Source of the DNA: Pseudonocardia sp.
Lineage (GTDB): Bacteria > Actinomycetota > Actinomycetes > Mycobacteriales > Pseudonocardiaceae
Direction of reading: 5' to 3'
DNA: 40,026 nucleotides
Assembly (NCBI GenBank): GCA_026785945.1
Contig: JAJAZD010000003.1
Location: 1 to 40,026, forward strand
Both the position numbers and the translations under genes were made by a program. This document shows positions 1-6,200 of this stretch, one piece after another; the first letter of the stretch is position 1; each line of letters opens with the position of its first letter. The notes beneath the pieces are model-generated. The model had not been told where the DNA came from. It did no database searches and saw only the letters and a list, made by a program, of their open reading frames with translations.

Positions 1-411
1 CGTCACGCGTTCAGGAAAGGCCGGGCGGCGGGGTACCGGGCGCGAGCAGCCGGAGGCCGTCGAGGTTCCCGCGTCGACCATCTCCTGCACGAGGTCAGCG
101 GTGTGCTCTGAACCGGCCCGGCCCGGCGCCGCAGCAGGCCACGGTCCTGCTCGATCGCGTGGGCGGCCAGCAGCCGCTTCCAGGACTGCCCGGCGCGGCT
201 TCTGGCGTCGAGGTTCACCCCGACGCTGTCGCCGAGCGAGAACCTCCCCGCCATCCGAGACGATCACGTCGTCCCCCACGGTCTGGACGATCAGTTCGTC
301 GGTGTAGTGATGAGACGTGACGAGCACGACGGTGTCGAGGGCGACCATTCGACAGGACCATCGGCTCTGGTCGCCGACCAAGACAGACGACAGGGTGCTG
401 CACTCGCTCAT
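1..411 (-). pseudogene. Decayed DUF1828-like protein gene
   Basis: An ATG at 411 follows a good ribosome-binding site (AAGGGGAC). The first ~57 residues read like a DUF1828 N-terminus: a WSCR stretch, then TDELIVQTVGDDVIVSDGG, which fits the family's 'dgd.i.v...vsDgG' core. After the DGG motif the family-like reading (SVGVNLDARSRAGQSWKRLL, then AAHAIEQDRG) continues one frame over (codons of the 254-to-3 frame). A piece reading ADLVQEMVDAG lies back in the first frame. I infer at least two frameshifts, so probably a dead gene. The first frame also stays open to the window edge. DUF1828 proteins are small and common in prophages and mobile regions; their function is not established. The family assignment is from memory of its pattern and is tentative. 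Confidence 0.35.
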
Positions 412-442
412 CGGTCCCCTTCTCAGCGCGTCGGCAACACCG

Positions 443-553
443 GATCGACCCCAATGGCCTTGCGTTAAGGCACCCGGCAAGCCGTCTACCTGCGCCAACA
501 CAGGACGTCACCATGCCGCTGACCGTCCTGAGGCAAGGCCATTGGGATCGACC
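443..553. repeat. Nested inverted repeat
   Basis: Bases 443-463 and 533-553 are inverted copies matching at 19 of 21 positions (core GCAAGGCCATTGGG). Inside lies a second, perfect 7-base stem: CAGGACG at 501-507 and CGTCCTG at 524-530. The right arm covers the end of the decayed gene at 508-860; the left arm lies just before the DUF1828-like start at 411. It may be a terminator-like structure between the two genes or a scar of a small mobile element. No transposase is visible. Confidence 0.5.
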
Positions 554-860
554 CAGCGATACCCCCGGCCAGGTGGATCGCCTGCTCCCCGCAGAACGCT
601 TCTACCGGCCCCACGGTAATGGTCCCTCGTGGTGCGCGCCGTGGGAACGGCCGGGATGTCCTCAGGGGTGTAGGCGACCGTGTCCTGGTGTTCCTCGGCG
701 AACACGTGATTGTGGGTGCGCTCCACCCACTCCTCGCGACGCTCAGTGCGATTGCGATGCGATCCGTTGACGTCGAGCCGCCGGATGTGCTAGCCGTGAA
801 CCATCAGGTAGACGGTCGGGGAACAGGCGCAGGAATCGCGCGGCGCTCTGTCGGATGCAA
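508..860 (-). pseudogene. Decayed small protein gene (RTHNHVF-type)
   Basis: One minus-strand frame reads, in order, VYLMVHG, a TAG stop, HIRRLDVNGSHRNR, EEWVERTHNHVFAEEHQD and AYTPEDIPAVPT, then DHYRG. It resumes as YRWVDPNGL before a TGA at 508-510. Between DHYRG and YRWVDPNGL the sensible reading (VEAFCGEQAIHLAGG) is in another frame. So there is a nonsense codon in place of a likely Tyr and a pair of compensating frameshifts. The His-rich R-N-x(n)-W-V-E-R-T-H-x-H pattern reminds me of DUF6978-type proteins, which I recall near DUF1828 proteins; this is unverified. The upstream limit is uncertain. The gene lies downstream of darG on the same strand. Confidence 0.35.
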
Positions 861-960
861 CCACAAGCGCTCGCGCAGGACATGCGGCCTCCGGCCGGCC
901 CCGCGCGCGGCTGCAGTTTGCGAGCTCCTGAGTCCACCGCGCGGACGCGTCGACAATGCA

Positions 961-2031
961 CTAAACGGGATCCAGGGCACTGAGACTCACGAGATGATCC
1001 ATTGCAACCTTCGCCTGTTGCGGCTGGAAGAGTCTGGCCTTCCTCTGCGACCATGCACCGAGGACACCTACAACGCTATCGAGCGTGACCGATCCTGGAT
1101 GCCCGCTGGCAATGATGTAGTGCACCGTGCTCAGCAACTCGACACCATACGGGAACTCGAAGCCGTGTACGAGCTCCTCGAAGCGTTCCAAAATTTCTGC
1201 AAATGCGAGGTCGCTGTTCATCAGGCGGCGTGCTTCCCCTAATGCATCATCCTCAATGCGCAGCACGGCCTTGCTTCCGCTCGTGCCGTCGCCGTACCCG
1301 GAAATGAAGTGCCCTTCGACTGCACTCAACCACTGATTAACCGTCTGAGCATAGGGGCCGTAATGACTCGGCACAAAATCAAACGCAGATGGCCAACCCG
1401 CCAGTTGCAGGAAGTACGCAACCTTCTGGGCTTCAACGATAGAAAACTCGCCATCGATAGCATGGCCTGCCGCCAAGCTAAGCGACGTGTATCGCTCGAA
1501 TGCGAGAAGCATCGCCGCACGCCGCCTACTCATTGCAGGCCGCTTAGAGCGAACAGGCATCGAAGCAGCACCAGGAGCACCCTCCGGCGGGTACACACGG
1601 AAATCGACAGACGGAAGGCTCTTCGCTGTAGCTGCGACCAGCGGGTAGACCTGAGCCCAGTCGAGTCCGCCGTTTCCGCAGCCTAGCGGGGGGACAGCGA
1701 TCGACTCAATACCGAGCTCAACCAAGACCCGTACGAGATCTTCGAGGCCTGCGGCAACGTCCGCCAGTCTTGAGCCCGACCGCCAGTGCTGCTTCGTTGG
1801 AAAGTTGATGACATAAAACGGCTTCGTCATCGACTGGATGGGGACAACGAACATCTTGCCGATCTGAACGCGCTTTTCCTTGCATGCCTGCCGGTAGACC
1901 TTGTAGTTCTCTGGGTAGGCACGCTTAAACTGCAGAGCGATCCCCTTACCCATGACACCGACAGTGTTCACGGTATTGACCAGGGCATCTACTTCTGCCC
2001 TGAGTAGGTTTCCCCGCTGCTCCGTCAGCAT
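961..2031 (-). CDS. darG: DarG macrodomain antitoxin (DNA ADP-ribosylglycohydrolase)
   Basis: A 356-residue antitoxin that removes ADP-ribose from thymidine in DNA and also binds the toxin DarT. The N-terminal macrodomain (about residues 1-160) shows QRGNLL, ALVNTVNTVGVMGKGIALQF with the Lys of the family active site, and VPPLGCGNGGLDW. The C-terminal half (about 175-350) contains EAQKVAYFLQLAGW and HYGPYAQTVNQWL, the DUF4065/SocA-like fold known to neutralise DarT directly. I chose the ATG at 2031 because it sits right after GGAGGGGGAG and matches usual DarG starts; an upstream in-frame start at 2070 would run into darT. It is 22 bases downstream of the darT stop, so co-transcribed. The gene is visibly poorer in GC than the flanks, which suggests transfer. 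Confidence 0.93.
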   Translation of the reverse strand: MLTEQRGNLLRAEVDALVNTVNTVGVMGKGIALQFKRAYPENYKVYRQACKEKRVQIGKMFVVPIQSMTKPFYVINFPTKQHWRSGSRLADVAAGLEDLVRVLVELGIESIAVPPLGCGNGGLDWAQVYPLVAATAKSLPSVDFRVYPPEGAPGAASMPVRSKRPAMSRRRAAMLLAFERYTSLSLAAGHAIDGEFSIVEAQKVAYFLQLAGWPSAFDFVPSHYGPYAQTVNQWLSAVEGHFISGYGDGTSGSKAVLRIEDDALGEARRLMNSDLAFAEILERFEELVHGFEFPYGVELLSTVHYIIASGHPGSVTLDSVVGVLGAWSQRKARLFQPQQAKVAMDHLVSLSALDPV

Positions 2032-2053
2032 TGAACTCCCCCTCCTTCCTCGC

Positions 2054-2695
2054 CTAATAGTACCAGTCACTACGCACCTGCACCGGAATTCTGTCCGCGG
2101 TATACGATCTCGCCACCTCGGCCACCTCTTCGCTCATTGCTCCGATACCCGCGATCGCCGCCAACGGAAAGGTCCGGTACACCAGAAGTTCCGCCATGCG
2201 CCGCCGCATACGGTCACCATCCTCCGGTGTATCTTTCCAGTACTTTAGCGTCATGACGTCCCAGTCAACTATAGACTCAAGCTCAATCCAATCGTTCGTC
2301 ACTGCACTAAGCGAATGTGCACAATTACCGTCGCTGCCGACCCACTGTAGGTCAAGTTGGTCAACGACAGCCAAATGGGACCAGAAGTAAATAAGTGGAC
2401 CCTGACCTCCAGTATAAGTGGGAACATTTCCACGCGAAATGCTAAACATCATCGGAGATCGAGGGGCGAAGTAGAAGGGTACATAGTCGGCCACAACGCC
2501 TCCCGGAGGAATGCTGACCGCTACATTCCTACGGCGTTCCTTGATTTGCACGTTTCCGCACTCGTTGATGTTCACTGATTCTGCGCGTATGAGCGAATCC
2601 GACTTCAGGTGCCCGCTGGCCATCACCGCTGGCAGGTTCTGAACGTGCGTGAAGTGCACGAACAGACGATCTCGTACTGGAGGCACACGTGACAC
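2054..2695 (-). CDS. darT: DarT DNA ADP-ribosyltransferase toxin
   Basis: Toxin that uses NAD+ to ADP-ribosylate thymidine in single-stranded DNA, blocking replication; it can act against phage. Family landmarks are RDRLFVHFTHVQNLPAVMASG near the N-terminus (NAD-binding His/Asn region), YVPFYFAPRSPMMFSI, and a C-terminal RMAELLVYRTFPL in which the Glu is the expected catalytic residue. The start is uncertain. A GTG at 2695 gives 213 residues, the normal DarT length, but has no clear ribosome-binding site. A GTG at 2686 or an ATG at 2839 (261 residues) are alternatives. The reading frame is open to 3022, but that part does not look like DarT. It is followed directly by darG in the standard toxin-antitoxin order. 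Confidence 0.9.
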   Translation of the reverse strand: MSRVPPVRDRLFVHFTHVQNLPAVMASGHLKSDSLIRAESVNINECGNVQIKERRRNVAVSIPPGGVVADYVPFYFAPRSPMMFSISRGNVPTYTGGQGPLIYFWSHLAVVDQLDLQWVGSDGNCAHSLSAVTNDWIELESIVDWDVMTLKYWKDTPEDGDRMRRRMAELLVYRTFPLAAIAGIGAMSEEVAEVARSYTADRIPVQVRSDWYY

Positions 2696-3340
2696 TAGCG
2701 CGAGACGAAGGTCACCCAGCCGGATGACGAGCTCGAAGAGGTAAGACGCGCCCTGCGCACGGTGTACGCCAGGGGAGGGGTTGCGGGAGGGTCCGATCAC
2801 ATGAGCAGTGTTGCTCGGGCCACCGACAGTTTCGGACATCAGCGATTCGTGCGTCACTTTTGAAGGAGCGCGAACCGCGCCTCGCCGGGCGGGCCCTGTC
2901 TCCGGGATGGGGGTCGGATGGGGGTCCGTGCCATCCCGACAACCTCCCGGAGGGCTACCACAAGGCCACTCGTGGGCAGAACCCCGAAAGGCCGGCTGCG
3001 GTGTGCGTCGAGGACTGCCCACGAGCGACCACGCCGTGTGGCTGCGCCAAGTTGACGGGATGGCACTCTGAACGAGCCTGGATCACGTCACGTAGCTGGC
3101 CGGCCTCGTGCGACGAACGTGCGATACGCCGGTGTCAGCAGCGTTCAACCACGGTCGCCCGAGCCACCTCCGGCCAGCACGTCATCGTCCTGACCGCCTC
3201 TCCGGATAGTGTTCCACGGCATCAGCACCTGCACGGTGCATCGTGGGTAGGAGCAAACTTCGAGGGCGGCGGCCGTCACCCGACCCCCGATCGTGTCCCT
3301 GTCGAGGCATGCGGGGGGATCCGCAGCGCCGCTCCCCGTG
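2696..3340. other. Intergenic region, no gene recognised
   Basis: About 645 bases between the likely darT start and the protease pseudogene. The open frames on both strands here lack recognisable protein patterns. The promoter of darTG must lie in it, but I cannot point to convincing hexamers. It contains the inverted repeat at 2969-3025. Confidence 0.5.
2969..3025. repeat. 11-base inverted repeat
   Basis: CTCGTGGGCAG at 2969-2979 and CTGCCCACGAG at 3015-3025 are exact inverted copies separated by 35 bases. The similarity extends imperfectly outward (CCACAAGGC on the left, GCCGTGTGG on the right). It could be a terminator-like hairpin or the remnant ends of a small element. Confidence 0.55.
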
Positions 3341-4110
3341 ATGCGCGTGCTCGTCCGGACCGGCCTCCTGGTGATCGTCTTCCAGCTCCTCGTGGTCCTG
3401 GCCGCCGGGGAGGGCGCCGTCGCCGGGCCGGTCGAGCCGGTCGGCCATGTCGTCCACGCGCGCAGTGGGGCCGAGGCCGGCGACGCGGTCGCCGAGCTCG
3501 AGGTGCGCCCGACCGTCACGTTCACGGTGGTCTTCGCAGGGTTCGCCGCCCGCCTGAGCAGCGCACAGGTCGAGCGGTTGCGGGCCCGGCCGGGCGTGCT
3601 CGCCGTCGAGCAGGATTTCCGGGTCCGGCCGCTGGAGCCGCGCGCGTTCTCCGGAGGGAGCGCTCACCGAGGACGTCCGGCCCGGCCCACCGAACTGGGG
3701 CCTGGACCGCATCGACCAGCCCGCGCTCCCGCTCGACGGCCGCTGCACGACCAGGGCCACCGGAGCCGGCGTCACGATCTACGTGCTGGACTCCGGGGTC
3801 GACACCACCCACCCCCAGTTCGAGGGCCGCGCGTCGACCGAGCTCGACGCGGTGGACGACGTGACGGGCGACTACAACGGGCGGCACCGTCGTCGCCGCC
3901 ATCGCGGCCGCGCGGGACGCCTGAGTGGCCACGCAGGCGCAGATCCGGTCGGTCAAGGTGCTCGACTGCGCCGGCGCCGGAACTGGCCTCCCTGCTGGAG
4001 GGCATCGACGCCGTGGCGCGCCGCGCGAAGGGCCCCGCGGTGGCCGTGATGTCGAGGGTGGCGGGAAGGACGGCACGCCGAACCTGCTCCTCACCAACGG
4101 CGGGTTGTAG
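3341..4110 (+). pseudogene. Inactivated subtilisin-like (S8) secreted protease
   Basis: An ATG at 3341 begins a signal-peptide-like stretch (RVLVRTGLLVIVFQLLVVLA) followed by an inhibitor I9-like propeptide ([29 protein letters not shown]). Near 3650 the reading shifts frame and continues as [16 protein letters not shown] and [18 protein letters not shown], which carries the catalytic Asp of peptidase S8. The block that should hold the catalytic His (NGHGTHVAG in the family) is scrambled to NGR plus GTVVAAIA and is followed by a TGA at about 3922. Later pieces ([34 protein letters not shown]) lie in other frames. The GTSMA block with the catalytic Ser is absent. Several frameshifts, a stop and 3' truncation make it clearly dead. 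Confidence 0.85.
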
Positions 4111-4116
4111 CGCGGA

Positions 4117-4350
4117 TCAGCCGCGGCGGGGGACGAAGGTGGCGACCAGTCGCAGTTCGTCGGCCGAATGGGGCGGACGCCGGGCGCGGCCCGCCCGGAA
4201 GATCCAGACGGTGAAGCCCTGGCCGACGAGGGCGTCGGCCTCGGCGCGGAGGGTGGGCCAGGAGTCGGAGCAGGACAGCCGGGTCTCGTCGCGCTCGGGG
4301 GCCGACAGCGGGCCGACGAACCGGCGGGCCTGCAGGTGGAACTCGCTCAC
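4117..4350 (-). CDS. Small hypothetical protein
   Basis: Predicted protein of 77 residues with a GTG start at 4350 placed about eight bases after GAGGAG, a good ribosome-binding site. It contains SWPTLRAEADALVGQGFTVWIF and a DELRLVATFVP ending, with a hydrophobic pattern typical of a small alpha/beta protein rather than random sequence. I recall similar short proteins in actinobacteria but cannot name the family. It is convergent with the protease pseudogene and divergent from the XRE regulator at 4665. No signal peptide or membrane segment is seen. It might instead be a chance open frame, which is frequent in DNA this rich in GC. Confidence 0.5.
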   Translation of the reverse strand: MSEFHLQARRFVGPLSAPERDETRLSCSDSWPTLRAEADALVGQGFTVWIFRAGRARRPPHSADELRLVATFVPRRG

Positions 4351-4664
4351 CCGGGCTGCTCCTCAGATGGGATCGGGCCGGGGCAGCGAGGGCGCCCGAT
4401 CCTTCGGCCGGACGACGATCGGGCGGCGGGCGGCCAGGTGCGGCGCCGGCGCAGAGCCGGTTGCGCACTCCACCACCCGACGCCCGGGGTGTCCGTGCCG
4501 CGCCGACGATGACGCGGCTTCTCGAAGACGTGCCTGGTGAGCCAGATAAGTACTGTCATCATGGGAACACTAGTTAAGTAACTTACGAGCGGGCAAGGGG
4601 GGTACGTAGTAGCTCCACCCACAGGTTGCAACAATGAGCTGAGCTCGCCGACGGAAGGATCGAC
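4351..4664. other. Intergenic region with AT-rich promoter island
   Basis: A 314-base gap between divergent genes. Most of it is GC-rich and I see no gene. Bases about 4545-4590 form a clear AT-rich patch (GATAAGTACTG, then ACTAGTTAAGTAACTTACG) containing AGTTA-AG-TAACT, a 5-base inverted repeat with a two-base spacer. This is the likely promoter and operator zone of the XRE gene starting at 4665. Confidence 0.45.
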
Positions 4665-5525
4665 ATGAAGGCCCCATCCCCGGTCGTCGCCGCACACGAG
4701 ATGGGGCTGCGGCTGCGCGAACGCCGTGACGCCCTCGGCCTGCCGGCGGCCGAGGTCGCGCGGGCCGCGCGGTGCACCCCGCAGTTCCTGAGCCAGGTCG
4801 AGAACGGCAAGAAGGTCCTCACCATGGACAAGCTCCTGGCCGTCACCGCTCGCCTGGAGTTCGAGGCCGACGAGGGCGAGGAGCTGGTCGAGCTGCGCCG
4901 CCACGCCACCCAGCGCGGGCCGCTCGCCGCCTACAACGGGATCTTCTCCGCCGAGCTGATGCGGTACTACGGCTTCGAGTACGGCTGCGAGTCGCTGCGC
5001 TCGTTCGTCATGATCGTGCACGGCCTGCTCCAGACGCCGGAGTACGCACATGCGGTGATCCGATCCGGCGGAGCGCGGATCCGGCAGGCCGAGGTCGAGC
5101 GGCGGGTGGAGGCCCGGATGGTGCGCCAGGAGCGCCTGCACGGTCCCGACCCGCTGACCCTGTCGGTGGTGATGGGGGAGGCGGCGATCCGCCAGCAGAC
5201 CGGCGGGCCCCAGGTGCTCGCCCGCCAGCTGGCGCACATCGTCGAGCAGGTCGAGGCCCACCAGCCGCGCCTGCAGGTCCGGGTGATCCCGCTCGAGTCC
5301 ACCGGGCATCCGGTGCTGGGCGCGCCGAATTTCCACCTGCTCGGGTTCCCGAGCACCCGGCTGCCCGAGATCGTCTGGATGGACAGGTTGACGACGATGC
5401 TGCTGATCGACGAACCGGTGGCCGTGCACGACTTCCGGCTCGCCCACGCCGCGGCCGAGGAGGCGGCGCTCTCCGTCGTAGACTCACTGGGTCTGATCAC
5501 CCGAGCCGCCCAGGAGCTTCGATGA
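4665..5525 (+). CDS. XRE-family regulator with DUF5753 (Scr1-type)
   Basis: A 286-residue transcription regulator. An N-terminal Cro/C1-type helix-turn-helix occupies about residues 12-65 (LRERRDALGLPAAEVARAA, then TPQFLSQVENGKK). The DUF5753 domain follows from about 95 to 275 (SLRSFVMIVHGLLQTPEYAH, RRVEARMVRQERL, IRQQTGGPQVLARQL, LQVRVIPLES). These proteins are abundant in Streptomyces and Pseudonocardiaceae and are almost always paired with DUF397 proteins; some pairs behave like toxin-antitoxin or developmental switches. The ATG follows GGAAGGA with good spacing. Its TGA overlaps the ATG of the next gene (ATGA), so the two are translationally coupled. The DNA target is unknown. Confidence 0.93.
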   Translation: MKAPSPVVAAHEMGLRLRERRDALGLPAAEVARAARCTPQFLSQVENGKKVLTMDKLLAVTARLEFEADEGEELVELRRHATQRGPLAAYNGIFSAELMRYYGFEYGCESLRSFVMIVHGLLQTPEYAHAVIRSGGARIRQAEVERRVEARMVRQERLHGPDPLTLSVVMGEAAIRQQTGGPQVLARQLAHIVEQVEAHQPRLQVRVIPLESTGHPVLGAPNFHLLGFPSTRLPEIVWMDRLTTMLLIDEPVAVHDFRLAHAAAEEAALSVVDSLGLITRAAQELR

Positions 5526-5950
5526 CCCCGCTTCCCGGCCGCGCCGGACTGACCCCGCTTCCCGGCCGCGCCGGACTGACCCCGCTGCGCTGGACCAAGG
5601 CGCGGCGCAGCGACAGTACATCGGCCTGCGTGGAGGTCATGATCGACTCCGGCGTCCACCACGTCCGGGACACCAAGGACGCGGGCGTCGGTCCCGTCGT
5701 CCGGCTCGGGGCGCCGGACTGGCGCCGGTTGCGCGATCTCCTGCTCGGCACACACCGTTCCGTGCTCGGCACACCCACCCAGGTGGCCGATCTCAGGATC
5801 ACCACGCACACCGACGGGTTCGTGACCATCGAGCGCACCGGCGACGGGTCGATGCTGCGCTTCACCCCCGTCGAGGTCGAGTGCTTCCTCGACGGCCTAC
5901 GCCGGGGCGAGTTCGACCCCCTCCCGCAGCAGGCGGCCCTGACCGCCTGA
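5522..5950 (+). CDS. DUF397 protein (two DUF397-like units)
   Basis: 142 residues. After a duplicated leader (TPLPGRAGL twice) comes a DUF397-like unit, RWTKARRSDSTSACVEVMI with VHHVRDTKDAG and a W-R-R-L segment. A second, more divergent unit covers about residues 95-135 (ITTHTDGFVTIERTGDGSML, then FTPVEVECFLDGL). DUF397 proteins are the partners of DUF5753 XRE regulators and are thought to be antagonised or controlled by them. The ATG lies inside the stop of the XRE gene. The N-terminal repeat is a 27-base tandem duplication and is probably a recent replication slippage. A shorter form starting later is possible, but no strong alternative start is seen. Confidence 0.88.
   Translation: MTPLPGRAGLTPLPGRAGLTPLRWTKARRSDSTSACVEVMIDSGVHHVRDTKDAGVGPVVRLGAPDWRRLRDLLLGTHRSVLGTPTQVADLRITTHTDGFVTIERTGDGSMLRFTPVEVECFLDGLRRGEFDPLPQQAALTA
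5523..5576 (+). repeat. 27-base tandem duplication in the DUF397 gene start
   Basis: TGACCCCGCTTCCCGGCCGC plus GCCGGAC is present twice, at 5523-5549 and 5550-5576, without mismatch. A third partial copy (TGACCCCGCT) begins at 5577. It adds nine residues per copy in frame. Confidence 0.95.
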
Positions 5951-6200
5951 CCCTGGGCTCGGCAGGCGCAGGGACGAGTCGGCGCGGTGACCAAGGCAAG
6001 TTCGCAGAGATCGACGAGCCCCGGGGACGCCTTGATCGACGTCATCGAGGCCTTGGGTCGGGTGCGTGCGTCACGGTCGTGCCCGGGCTGTCGGCGAGCG
6101 GTGGAACCGATCGCTCTGCGGTGTCGTCTGACTACCCGAAGGCGAGCCTGGGACGATCGGGGCGCCCGCTCCCGCGGGTGGCAGGCGAGAGGGGACGACC
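5951..6200 (+). other. Intergenic region before the mod operon
   Basis: A 250-base gap. The open frame from a GTG at 5987 (reading DALIDVIEALGRVRAS) has no recognised family and runs on into an antisense-like frame of mod, so I do not call it. The ribosome-binding site of mod (GAGAGGGGA) lies at its end. The promoter of the restriction operon should be here, but no convincing pair of hexamers stands out. Confidence 0.4.
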
